Below, piece after piece: positions 15,584-23,441 of a stretch of DNA of 34,733 bases (the stretch's first letter is position 1; the number at the start of each line of letters is the position of its first letter). This stretch comes from Deltaproteobacteria bacterium (lineage in GTDB: Bacteria; Desulfobacterota; DSM-4660; Desulfatiglandales; HGW-15). The stretch is taken from assembly GCA_020342025.1 (NCBI GenBank), contig CP070840.1, forward strand, positions 3,322,877-3,357,609, written 5' to 3'. The notes beneath the pieces were generated by a model, which saw only the letters and a list, made by a program, of their open reading frames with translations, was not told where the DNA came from and made no database searches. The position numbers and the translations under genes were made by a program.

Positions 15584-15770
15584 GAGGCTACGGCCCTTTT
15601 CTAAAGGCCGTATCTGAAAAAATTCCACCGGTCCTCGCATTGACCATATATTTTGAGGTTTGCGCCTCTGAGTCCTTGGGGAGTCTCCCGTCACTTTGTT
15701 AAACCGCAAAATATTGGGTCACCGCTTACTGACCCAGCAGATGCGGCCTTTAGAAAAGGGGCGTGGCCTC
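15584..15770. repeat. Structured dispersed repeat, copy 2, with 33-bp terminal inverted repeats (MITE-like)
   Basis: Outer arms 15584-15616 and 15738-15770 are reverse complements at 30 of 33 positions (ends GAGGCTACGG and CGTGGCCTC). Inside are GGTC/GACC around 15630-15645, a 14-bp stem ATATTTTGAGGTTT (15648-15661) with AAACCGCAAAATAT (15701-15714, one mismatch), the apical palindrome GGGAGTCTCCC (15679-15689), and a hairpin GGGTCA/TGACCC (15717-15736). It carries no coding sequence. Just upstream (15518-15560) are further GC-rich hairpins such as GGCTC-TAC-GAGCC. No clear target duplication is seen. It fills most of the 390-bp gap between 15504 and 15895. Confidence 0.75.
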
Positions 15771-15894
15771 AGACTCCAAGAGCGAAGTTCCTTTATCGGC
15801 GAAGACATTAAACCATCATTTCACGAGCAGAACTCAACCATATCGTTTCAGATAGCGAGAACATCCTGGAAATTACTAAAGGAAGGATAGGTCA

Positions 15895-16794
15895 ATGGTA
15901 AGAAAGAAAAAGGTCATTACCAGGCGTGATTTTATGCGGGCCAGCTCCTGCGTGGCCATGGGAAGCCTCATGGGATGGCCCCTTTTGGGTAAATCGTCTG
16001 CCAAAGAAACCGTAGAAAGCCGGGTGGTGCTGGTCCGGGACAAGGACGTCTTAGACAGAAGCGGCCAGATTAGGCCTGAAGTCCTGCGGGCCATGCTGGA
16101 CCAGGCCTTAATGGCCCTTCTTGACGCGCCCACTCCCGTGTGGGCCTGGAAGCAAATATTCAAGCCCAGTGATGTTGTGGGTATCAAGAGCAACGTTTGG
16201 CACTACCTGCCCACACCGAAGCCCCTGGAGGAGGCCATCCAGGAAAATCTACTGGAGGTTGGCGTCCAAGAGGAGAACATGGATGCCGATGACCGGGGGG
16301 TACTTGGGAACCCCGTGTTCGAGCGTTCCACGGCCTTGATCAATACACGTCCCCTGAGGACCCATCACTGGTCCGGCCTAGGCACACTCCTGAAAAACTA
16401 TATCATGTTTGTCTCCTGGCCCTTTAGATACCATGGCAACGCCTGCGAAAAACTCGGGTCCATTTGGCAACTCCCCCATGTGAAGAGGAAAACCCGCCTC
16501 AATATCCTGGTCATGCTCACACCACTGTTTCACGGCATCGGGCCCCACCATTTCAGCCCTAAGTACACATGGCCTTACTGTGGAGTGATCGTGAGCGCTG
16601 ATCCTGTGGCTGCGGATGCCACGGGCGCCCGTATCATTCAGGCGAAGCGAAATACCTTTTTTGGGGAAGAAAAACCCATCAGTCCGCCGCCTCTTCACAT
16701 TGCAGCAGCGGATACGCGATTCGGGCTCGGCAACAGCCGCCCCGAGCGCATCCAACTGATTAAGCTCGGCTGGGAAAAGGACATCTTGATATGA
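15895..16794 (+). CDS. Tat-exported DUF362-like protein
   Basis: A 299-residue protein with a twin-arginine signal (ITRRDFMRASSCVAMGSLMG, then a WPLLGKSSAKE cleavage region). AAGGAAGGA lies about 8-16 bases before ATG 15895. The body matches DUF362-type sequence: VVLVRDKDVLDR, IFKPSDVVGIKSNVWHYLP, INTRPLRTHHWSGLGTLLKN, a late PYCGVIVSADPVAADATGAR. It is shorter than the 363-residue paralogue at 12105 and differs in its middle part. The protein is probably periplasmic or membrane-associated. An unknown 692-residue gene follows on the same strand after a 96-base gap containing a hairpin. Confidence 0.8.
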   Translation: MVRKKKVITRRDFMRASSCVAMGSLMGWPLLGKSSAKETVESRVVLVRDKDVLDRSGQIRPEVLRAMLDQALMALLDAPTPVWAWKQIFKPSDVVGIKSNVWHYLPTPKPLEEAIQENLLEVGVQEENMDADDRGVLGNPVFERSTALINTRPLRTHHWSGLGTLLKNYIMFVSWPFRYHGNACEKLGSIWQLPHVKRKTRLNILVMLTPLFHGIGPHHFSPKYTWPYCGVIVSADPVAADATGARIIQAKRNTFFGEEKPISPPPLHIAAADTRFGLGNSRPERIQLIKLGWEKDILI

Positions 16795-16829
16795 GGTCCC
16801 TTGTCCCGCTTTTAATCTCCTTCCCCAGA

Positions 16830-16863
16830 ATGCCCTGCGACGTGACGTGGGGATGAAGGGCAT
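16830..16863 (+). repeat. Intergenic hairpin before the 692-residue gene
   Basis: ATGCCCT (16830-16836) pairs with AGGGCAT (16857-16863) around a 20-base loop that itself contains GACGTGACGTGG. There is no T-tract, so termination is not indicated. It lies in the leader of the gene starting at 16891. Confidence 0.4.
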
Positions 16864-16890
16864 CCTGAGCAAAGACTTCCGAACCGAGAA

Positions 16891-18969
16891 ATGGTCGAGA
16901 CATTCCAAACCATCATCGCCAAACTGACACAACCCAAAAAGGGCAAAAAGACTTTCTCCATTCTCGATCCCCGAGAGACTTTTGACCAAGATCCTGAAGA
17001 CGACACCGGTATTGTCCAGGCGTTGAACGCTGCTTTCCTCATTAATCTGTCAGGAGACACGCTCTCCGGATCAGAACGCGCAGAACGGTTTCTTAGCCAC
17101 ATGGCCGGCTCAGAGCAGTGGGCAGACGTGGCCCAGTTTTACCTTGACGGAATAAACCGAATCCATCAGGAGATCGAAGGCATCTGCAAGCGCGATCCCA
17201 TTTTTGCCGACCGCCTAAAAAAGCTCTCAGATTGGCTTTCGAATCCGGAAAGCGCAAAAGATGAACAAAAGACAGCCGAAGAAATCTGGTCCGTCTTCTT
17301 CCCGGAAGCAAACGGCATCCTGACAAATAAAGAAAAGTGCATAGAAGCCTTACGCTCCCAACGCACCGTCACAGTTGAAAAATTAAACCTAACGCCGATC
17401 ACCGATCCGGCCCGACAGATCCTCTTCACATCCAATGTACTGCTCACCATCTGTCCCCCATCCAGATCGATAGACGAGCTTTCATACTCCCGCACACTTA
17501 AAGAAAAGCTCCGAGATCTCTGTCGCGAACCCCAGCTCTTTTTTTATGACCACCCTATACCACTGGGGGTTGAACCGAAAAAAAACGAGGTCCTTTATGG
17601 GCTCCGAAGCCTAGACGCGGCCTTTGAGTTCGAACGCAGCCGCGGCAATATCTCACGAGATACAAAACCTGTCTGCGTGCTGTCGGTCTCCACGACCCAC
17701 AGGGGCCTTCAGCAGGTCGCCAAGGGGTGGCTACAGGAAGAATTTGGCCATTCATACAGGTTGAAAAACTTGAACGTTTACGTATTCACTGAATCAGATA
17801 CGCAACGCCTCATTAACGAAATTTTCGTACCAGCAGCCGCGCACTACCTTGAACTAAAAGATGAGAAAGAATCTTTTTCCGTTTTCGGTGTGGATGGAGA
17901 GTATGGCAGGCACTATAGCTTCCTTAGGGCAATTGCTAACTTCTGGAACATTTTCATTCAACCGGAAATAAGGGCCACGTTTAAAATCGACCTGGATCAG
18001 GTTTTTCCTCAAGCGGAACTTGTTCAGCAGACGGGCGCTTCCGCTCTGGAGCATCTCAGTGCGCCCCTCTGGGGAGCACGTGGTTTGGATGCCAGCGGAC
18101 AACCCGTGGAACTGGGCATGATCGCCGGCGCCCTCGTAAACCATAAGGACATGGGACGGTCCCTGTTTACCCCGGATGTTCCCTTTCCGAACCGATCCCC
18201 ATATCTGGACGAATACATTTTCTTCAGCACCTTGCCCCAAGCCCTTTCCACAGAAGCGGAAATGATGACACGCTATAACACGTACGAATTGGACGGCAAA
18301 AGAACGTGCATTCAAAGGATCCATGTCACTGGCGGAACTACCGGGATCCTTGTGGACAGCCTCCGCCGTTATCGTCCATTTACCCCATCGTTCATAGGCC
18401 GGGCAGAGGACCAGGCATACATCCTCTCTGTCCTCCTCAATCCGGGGACAAGGCTTGCTTATGCCCATAAGGATGGGCTTATTATGCGGCACGACAAGGA
18501 AGCATTTGCTCAGGAAGCCATGCAATCCGCTTATGTGGGCAAACTTGTGGCTGACTATGTTCGCATCCTTTACTTTTCCGCATACGCCAACGCGCTCGCT
18601 GACGATGGGGGAAGACTCAAAGAGATTATTGACCCGTTCACGGGCTGTTTTGTTTCAAAGATTCCAGTAAGCGTTGTGTACCTGCGACTCGCTTTTAAGG
18701 CAGCATCATTCTTTAACGAGGACAAAAAGAAGCAAGGACTTGAATTCGTGCAGACGGGGGCAAGGCGCATTAAGAGCGCTCTCAAGTTTGTAGGGGGTGA
18801 CCCTAGCAAACTGAAGCAGCAGTATGAAAAAGAACGCCTTGCTTGGGACCTCTATTATGACACCCTCTCGTCTGTGGAAGAAGGGTTAAGGCGTGGAGAC
18901 GCTTTTGCGCGAGAACTACAGACCAAGGCGGAGTCAATTCTTAATGATTGCGCGATCCGCTTTGAATGA
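16891..18969 (+). CDS. Unknown 692-residue protein with glycosyltransferase-like motifs
   Basis: I cannot assign this protein to a named family. It has no signal peptide or membrane span. The middle and C-terminal half carry features of a GT-A glycosyltransferase: VFGVDGEYGRHYSFLRAIAN, an acidic D-x-D (KIDLDQVFPQ, Asp368 and Asp370) and, near residues 500-530, FIGRAEDQAYILSVLLNPGT followed by LAYAHKDGLIMRHDK. That D-x-D plus late acidic motif plus His layout is common in GT2-like enzymes. The first 180 residues are helical and family-less. Its neighbour is a Tat DUF362 protein; the isomerase downstream is 146 bases away. No good ribosome site is visible before ATG 16891. An unknown sugar-handling role is possible. 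Confidence 0.5.
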   Translation: MVETFQTIIAKLTQPKKGKKTFSILDPRETFDQDPEDDTGIVQALNAAFLINLSGDTLSGSERAERFLSHMAGSEQWADVAQFYLDGINRIHQEIEGICKRDPIFADRLKKLSDWLSNPESAKDEQKTAEEIWSVFFPEANGILTNKEKCIEALRSQRTVTVEKLNLTPITDPARQILFTSNVLLTICPPSRSIDELSYSRTLKEKLRDLCREPQLFFYDHPIPLGVEPKKNEVLYGLRSLDAAFEFERSRGNISRDTKPVCVLSVSTTHRGLQQVAKGWLQEEFGHSYRLKNLNVYVFTESDTQRLINEIFVPAAAHYLELKDEKESFSVFGVDGEYGRHYSFLRAIANFWNIFIQPEIRATFKIDLDQVFPQAELVQQTGASALEHLSAPLWGARGLDASGQPVELGMIAGALVNHKDMGRSLFTPDVPFPNRSPYLDEYIFFSTLPQALSTEAEMMTRYNTYELDGKRTCIQRIHVTGGTTGILVDSLRRYRPFTPSFIGRAEDQAYILSVLLNPGTRLAYAHKDGLIMRHDKEAFAQEAMQSAYVGKLVADYVRILYFSAYANALADDGGRLKEIIDPFTGCFVSKIPVSVVYLRLAFKAASFFNEDKKKQGLEFVQTGARRIKSALKFVGGDPSKLKQQYEKERLAWDLYYDTLSSVEEGLRRGDAFARELQTKAESILNDCAIRFE

Positions 18970-19050
18970 TCTCTTGCCCGCGCGCCATTCACCCTCAGTA
19001 GCGGTTCTACTGTGGACACCGTCGTCTATAGCCTTTGGCGTCGGACGAGG

Positions 19051-19099
19051 AGGGGCGGCTTCGCCTCAGGCGAGGCGGGCGGACCTGCTCTGCGAGAGC
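19051..19099 (+). repeat. Tandem GC-rich hairpins in the leader of the CHMI gene
   Basis: CTTCGCC (19059-19065) pairs with GGCGAGG (19069-19075, one G-T), and GCTCT (19087-19091) pairs with AGAGC (19095-19099). They stand between the 692-residue gene and the isomerase gene, ending just before its GGGGG ribosome site. The GCTTCGCCTCAGGCGAGGC text looks like a dispersed genomic repeat rather than a designed regulator. Confidence 0.4.
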
Positions 19100-19115
19100 A
19101 AGAAAGGGGGATTAA

Positions 19116-19487
19116 ATGCCACATTTTGTTCTTGAATATTCAGACAATATTCTGGAGGAGGTGGACTTCAAAGACTTCTTTAAAAGACTCCATACCTTGC
19201 TCGTTGAGAACGGCCCGTTCAACCTTTCTGACATCAAGAGTCGTGCAATACCTCACCAGCGGTTCTATGTTGCAGATGGTCAAGAATCAAAGGCCTTTGT
19301 CCACTTGACCCTCTCGATTTTCGAGGGTAGGGATTTAAGCATTCGACAAGCTGTGGGGGAAAAAATACTGGCTTTTCTCAAAGGGGAATTTGCGCGCTCT
19401 TTCAAGGAACTGAACTGCAGTTATACAGTGGTAATCACGGAAATGGACAAGGGAACCTACTTTAAGGCTACAAGTGGAGAATTGTGA
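19116..19487 (+). CDS. 5-carboxymethyl-2-hydroxymuconate delta-isomerase family (CHMI/HpaF-like)
   Basis: A 123-residue protein with the CHMI pattern: MPHFVLEYSDNI at the start, where Pro2 becomes the N-terminal catalytic proline after Met removal, then RLHTLLVENGPFNLSDIKSR, FVHLTLSIFEGRDLSIRQ and an ending with CSYTVVITEMDKGTYFKA. CHMI belongs to the tautomerase superfamily and isomerises a dienol in homoprotocatechuate degradation. None of the other pathway genes (hpaB-E, G, H, I) are in this window, so the enzyme may act on a different substrate. AAAGGGGG precedes ATG 19116. It ends eight bases from the convergent TPR gene. Confidence 0.85.
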   Translation: MPHFVLEYSDNILEEVDFKDFFKRLHTLLVENGPFNLSDIKSRAIPHQRFYVADGQESKAFVHLTLSIFEGRDLSIRQAVGEKILAFLKGEFARSFKELNCSYTVVITEMDKGTYFKATSGEL

Positions 19488-19494
19488 AATAACA

Positions 19495-20268
19495 TTACCC
19501 CATCTTCTTCAGCCGCTCTTCAGCCTCCTTCTTGTGGCCCTCATCGTCCGCATCTTTTATGGGGAGTTCCAACACCTTGTTGTACGCCGCCACAGCCAGG
19601 TCTTTTTTCCCCATCTCTTCATAGGTGATGGCCAGTTCTAGATGATGATTAATGTGGGAAGGATTCAGTTGAATCGCCTTTTTGAAACAGTCGACGGCGT
19701 TCTCCATGGAGGCCTCTTCGGGCACACCTCCCAGGAACATGTTGGCAAAGTTTTTCTCGATCCAGCTCAAACTAGACAGCCTCCGGTGCCACCGGCCCAA
19801 CACGTGCCAGGCGACATCATCCTGCGGATCAATACTCAGGGCCTTATCCACCTCACTCTTCACTTCCTTTGACAACTTGACCCGTTCTTTAGCGCCTGCA
19901 TCAAGAGCGACCCTCCCGATGGCAATACTGAGGAAGAGGTGCCCCTTGGACCCGTTAGGATTATTCGCCACGGCTTTTTGGGCATATTCATAGCCCTTCC
20001 CATAGTAGGACCTGCGTTCTTTTGTGTCAGACAGTTTCTCCCCCACATCCACGTAAGCCCTGGCCGACTTCCATGCAGCTTCATAGTTTTTTGGCTCTGT
20101 TTCCAGTGCTGCGCTGTAATACTCCAGGGCACCTTTATTGTCGAATTTCTTGTAAGCGGCGTCCCCTTTTGCGATCAAGGCTCTTGCAGAACCGCCTTCT
20201 GCTGCGTAAAGAGATCCACTGAGCAACAGAAAAAGTACCATTATAAGCATTGCTATGACCCGTTTCAT
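19495..20268 (-). CDS. Exported TPR-repeat protein
   Basis: A 257-residue protein whose start is placed at ATG 20268 because GGGAGGTGG lies directly upstream and a signal peptide follows (KRVIAMLIMVLFLLLSGSLY, then AAEGG). A longer frame to 20496 lacks these features. At least three TPR units are visible: GDAAYKKFDNKGALEYYSAA (with LETEPKNYEAAWKSARAY), a middle KALSIDPQDDVAWHVLGRWH and a late AIQLNPSHINHHLELAITYE. TPRs mediate protein contacts; here in the periplasm, partner unknown. The gene diverges from the nucleotide cyclase gene over a 221-bp gap that should contain both promoters. Confidence 0.8.
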   Translation of the reverse strand: MKRVIAMLIMVLFLLLSGSLYAAEGGSARALIAKGDAAYKKFDNKGALEYYSAALETEPKNYEAAWKSARAYVDVGEKLSDTKERRSYYGKGYEYAQKAVANNPNGSKGHLFLSIAIGRVALDAGAKERVKLSKEVKSEVDKALSIDPQDDVAWHVLGRWHRRLSSLSWIEKNFANMFLGGVPEEASMENAVDCFKKAIQLNPSHINHHLELAITYEEMGKKDLAVAAYNKVLELPIKDADDEGHKKEAEERLKKMG

Positions 20269-20489
20269 AGCCACCTCCCAGATAGCCAGGATTGAACTGC
20301 ACCTTTTTTCCCGTGAAGTATATGTAAAAAGCATAGAAGGGATCAAGCAGTAATCGTCAGCGTGGGCAGTTGGATACAGATGCACTTGACTCAGGCTCGG
20401 CAATTCCCCTATTCTGGCAGGCGAACAGGAGCATGTACAAGCCAAACCCGGACAGTCCACAAAAGATCTCCAAGGAGAGGTTGACAGCC

Positions 20490-22025
20490 ATGACAAAGCT
20501 AAAGCTTTTGCGCCTCAAAAATGCCATGCTTATGGCCAACGCCATTTCCAACCTGATCGGTGTCTGTGTAGTCATATTTCTTGGTCAAGTGGGTTCTTTA
20601 TCCTCGCCAGAAATACTTCAGTTGACCAATCGCATCAACCTAGTCTTTATCCCTTGTGCTTTTATACTGCCCGTTGTTTTGACCATACGCTACGAAAATT
20701 CCATCCGGCGTTACCTGGAAATGGCCTACCTTGGTGAGCCGATCCCAGAGGATTTTAAAGTCAGGGTTCATCAAAGACTGCTCAACGAGCCCTTTTTTCT
20801 GATCGCCCTCGACCTGGCCATATGGATCACCGCCGCAGTGCTCTATCCCGTTGTTTTCTGGGCTCATGGCGCTACGCTCCCCGTCATCGTTCCCTCCTTC
20901 TTCTTGAGTCTATATACAGGTCTGATTACCGTGACCGTCGCCTTTTTCGTATTTGAATTCGTCCTTCAAAAGCGAGTGGTCCCCCACTTCTTTCCCAATG
21001 GGGGTCTGTACATGACGCCCAAGACCATTCGGATCCGCATACGAACACGAATCATTGCTTTCCTCTTTGCCTGCAATCTTGTTCCTTTCCTTGCCATTTT
21101 AAACGCACTGGGAGAAACTCTTTTCACCGATCTTGGCCCTGCGACTATCTTACAAGGATTACGCTCATCCATGTTCGCCAATTCCCTGATTTTCATGGGC
21201 GTGGGTATCTGGCTGGCATTCCTGGTGAGTAGTAACCTGACGAGACCTCTTCAGGAAATCATCCGGGTCCTCAGAAGGGTCCGATATGGTGACTTTGATA
21301 AGAAAGTGGGGGTAACCACCAATGATGAGATCGGTTACACAGGGGACGTGATCAACGAGATGAACAAGGGACTTAAGGAGCGGGAATTCATCAAGGAGAC
21401 ATTCGGGAAATATGTTGCACAGGAAGTTCGCGATGAGGTCCTGTCTGGTCGGGTTCCCCTAGATGGCGAGATGAAAGAAGTGACAATCCTCTTTGCCGAT
21501 TTGCAAGATTTCACGCCCATGACCGAATCCCACGACCCGAAGTTTGTGGTCAAGATCATGAACAGTTACTTCGAAGAGATGGCGGATGCAATCCAGCAAG
21601 AGGGCGGCTTGGTCCTGCAATTTCTTGGTGACGAGATTTATGCCGTATTCGGTGCCCCTATCTCTCGAGCCGACCACCCTGAACGGGCATTCAGAGCGGC
21701 TGTTGCCATGAACCAAAGGCTGGTTGATCTCAACAGCCGGTTCTCTATACAGGGCTGGCCAACCCTCCGGCACGGCATCGGTATCCACACGGGTGAGGCC
21801 GTAGCCGCAAACATCGGCAGCCCCGACCGGCTTTCCTACCTCCTGATGGGCGACACGGTCAATCTGGCTTCCAGGCTTCAAGGATTAACCAAGGATATGG
21901 GAGAAGAGATAATTATAAGCGAAGCGACACGCGTGCGTTTAGAGGATGATTTCCCGCTGAAGAGGCTGCCAGCCGTGAAAGTTAAGGGAAAGAGCAAACC
22001 AGTGGAAATCTTTGCCCTCACCTGA
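20490..22025 (+). CDS. Membrane-bound class III nucleotide cyclase (HAMP plus cyclase)
   Basis: A 511-residue protein starting at ATG 20490, chosen because AAGGAGAG lies nine bases upstream; a TTG start at 20370 has no support. Five or six hydrophobic segments fill residues 15-255, then a HAMP linker (SSNLTRPLQEIIRVLRRV) and a cyclase domain from about 330. Metal-binding aspartates lie in FADLQDFTPM and FLGDEIYAVFG; GDTVNLASRLQGLTK completes the fold. The two purine-specificity positions differ from canonical adenylate cyclases: Gln in VLQFLGD where Lys is usual, and Ser in RLSYLLMGD where Asp or Thr is usual. It probably makes a cyclic nucleotide in response to a membrane signal. Confidence 0.88.
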   Translation: MTKLKLLRLKNAMLMANAISNLIGVCVVIFLGQVGSLSSPEILQLTNRINLVFIPCAFILPVVLTIRYENSIRRYLEMAYLGEPIPEDFKVRVHQRLLNEPFFLIALDLAIWITAAVLYPVVFWAHGATLPVIVPSFFLSLYTGLITVTVAFFVFEFVLQKRVVPHFFPNGGLYMTPKTIRIRIRTRIIAFLFACNLVPFLAILNALGETLFTDLGPATILQGLRSSMFANSLIFMGVGIWLAFLVSSNLTRPLQEIIRVLRRVRYGDFDKKVGVTTNDEIGYTGDVINEMNKGLKEREFIKETFGKYVAQEVRDEVLSGRVPLDGEMKEVTILFADLQDFTPMTESHDPKFVVKIMNSYFEEMADAIQQEGGLVLQFLGDEIYAVFGAPISRADHPERAFRAAVAMNQRLVDLNSRFSIQGWPTLRHGIGIHTGEAVAANIGSPDRLSYLLMGDTVNLASRLQGLTKDMGEEIIISEATRVRLEDDFPLKRLPAVKVKGKSKPVEIFALT

Positions 22026-22090
22026 TTCCATTAAGATACAAACGCAACGTTGGAAGGGTGGACAAACAAGGAGAAAGGTCCTAGATTCTA

Positions 22091-22118
22091 TTGACTCTTA
22101 CGGTGGTCTTATTATGTT
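22091..22118 (+). promoter_or_regulatory. Candidate promoter for the AI-2E-type transporter gene
   Basis: TTGACT (22091-22096) and TATGTT (22113-22118) are separated by 16 bases in the 153-bp gap after the cyclase gene. GAGGAGA, about 15 to 9 bases before ATG 22179, is the ribosome site. Confidence 0.45.
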
Positions 22119-22178
22119 AAGTGCAATTTAAGACATCTCTATCGAACTTATCAGCAGAAGCGGGTGAGGAGAAAGTTT

Positions 22179-23198
22179 ATGGAAACAAAAGCGGGGACAT
22201 CTAAAGCGGCTCACTTGTTAATTGTTGCTGCGAGTTTTGTCATCGTGGTTGCCGGTATGCGTGCGGCCAGTTCAATTCTCGTGCCCTTCCTTCTTGCTAT
22301 GTTTATCGCCATAATCTGTGCTCCGCCCCTATTCTGGATGCAGCGGAAGGGGGTCCCCAACACCCTGGCTGTTTTGTCCATCCTTGCGGGAATAATAGTC
22401 ATAGGCCTGCTCCTCGCTGCCTTCGTTGGGAGCTCGGTAAATGAGTTCTCTAAAGCGTTACCCCTCTATGAAAAGCGGCTGGCGGATATGACGGCCGCGG
22501 TGGTATCCTGGCTGCAACATTTAGGGGTAGAAATTTCCGGGCCGGTGCTGACCGACTATTTTGACCCGGGCAAAGCCATGAAGATGGCCGCAAACACCCT
22601 CGCAGGATTGAGCGGGTTGCTCACAAATGTCTTCATGATCCTACTCACGGTCATTTTTATTCTGCTCGAAGCGTCAGGTTTGCCCCAAAAGCTGCGCACA
22701 GCCCTAGGGGGCCCCGACGAATCGCTGGGTCAGTTCAGGAACTTCACTGAAAGCGTCAATCGCTATTTAGCCTTGAAAACGGTCTTCAGCCTGGCAACAG
22801 GCGTTACCATAGCCATTTGGCTGGCCATCCTGGGTGTTGATTTTGCGCTGCTGTGGGGTCTGGTGGCCTTTCTGCTCAACTATGTGCCGAATATAGGGTC
22901 CATTATCGCCGCTATCCCTGCCATCCTCTTGGCATTGCTACAACTTGGATGGGGCCCTGCACTCTTGACTTGCCTTGGATATGTGGTCGCTAACGTCGTC
23001 TTCGGCAGCATCCTGGAGCCCAAGTTCATGGGGCGTAGGCTGGGCTTGTCCACACTGGTCGTGTTCCTCTCACTCGTCTTCTGGGGATGGGTCTTGGGGC
23101 CCGTAGGAATGGTGCTTTCTGTGCCACTCACGATGATCGTCAAGATTGCCATGGAGAGTAATGAGGACACGCAGTGGATCGCTGTCATGTTGGGCTAA
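22179..23198 (+). CDS. AI-2E family (PerM-like) membrane transporter
   Basis: A 339-residue polytopic membrane protein. ATG 22179 is preferred over a GTG at 22164 because GAGGAGA precedes it. It has paired hydrophobic helices at the N-terminus (SFVIVVAGMRAASSILVPFL and LAMFIAIICAPPLFWM), a soluble middle part, and family motifs in the second half: LWGLVAFLLNYVPNIGSIIA with AIPAILLALLQLG, then NVVFGSILEPKFMGRRLGLS and LVFWGWVLGPVGMVLSVPLT. The PN-I-GS and EP-x-MG signatures define the AI-2E/TqsA/YdiK family. Roles in this family include autoinducer export and Na+/Li+ antiport, so the cargo is unknown. A likely promoter precedes it and a repeat follows its stop. Confidence 0.92.
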   Translation: METKAGTSKAAHLLIVAASFVIVVAGMRAASSILVPFLLAMFIAIICAPPLFWMQRKGVPNTLAVLSILAGIIVIGLLLAAFVGSSVNEFSKALPLYEKRLADMTAAVVSWLQHLGVEISGPVLTDYFDPGKAMKMAANTLAGLSGLLTNVFMILLTVIFILLEASGLPQKLRTALGGPDESLGQFRNFTESVNRYLALKTVFSLATGVTIAIWLAILGVDFALLWGLVAFLLNYVPNIGSIIAAIPAILLALLQLGWGPALLTCLGYVVANVVFGSILEPKFMGRRLGLSTLVVFLSLVFWGWVLGPVGMVLSVPLTMIVKIAMESNEDTQWIAVMLG

Positions 23199-23217
23199 AT
23201 GGCCTTGAAATGATAAG

Positions 23218-23364
23218 GTCATTGCGAGCCCGTAGGGCGTGGAAATATCTATGCATATGAGATTGCTTCGTTTCACCCGGCCCGTCTCGCCTGAGCGAGA
23301 GCATCCCTCCTCCGCAGTAGTCTGCTACATAGGATGGAATGGCGGCCAAATCGCAAGTGACATT
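23218..23364. repeat. GTCATTGCGAG-type dispersed repeat, copy A
   Basis: Starts with GGTCATTGCGAG (23218-23229) and ends with the near reverse complement TCGCAAGTGACATT (23351-23364). ATATGAGATTGCTTCG at 23255-23270 is identical to 33809-33824 in copy B. This GTCATTGCGAG...GCAATCTCAT type of repeat is widespread between genes in many bacteria. It fills most of the gap between 23198 and 23442. Confidence 0.75.
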
Positions 23365-23441
23365 TCAATTTGTGCGTTTATATTAGTCAAAAGGGGGATG
23401 AATATTCTGACGACCGCTTCAATGAAAAAGGAGGAAGAACC

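Noticed and set aside
13358..15770. Integron attC sites
   Set aside because: The conserved RYYYAAC/GTTRRRY core sites are not present at the element ends and there is no integrase gene.
20370..20489. N-terminal extension of the nucleotide cyclase from a TTG codon
   Set aside because: No ribosome site there, whereas AAGGAGAG is ideally placed before ATG 20490.
20269..20496. N-terminal extension of the TPR protein
   Set aside because: It would bury a clear signal peptide and bypass GGGAGGTGG just before ATG 20268.
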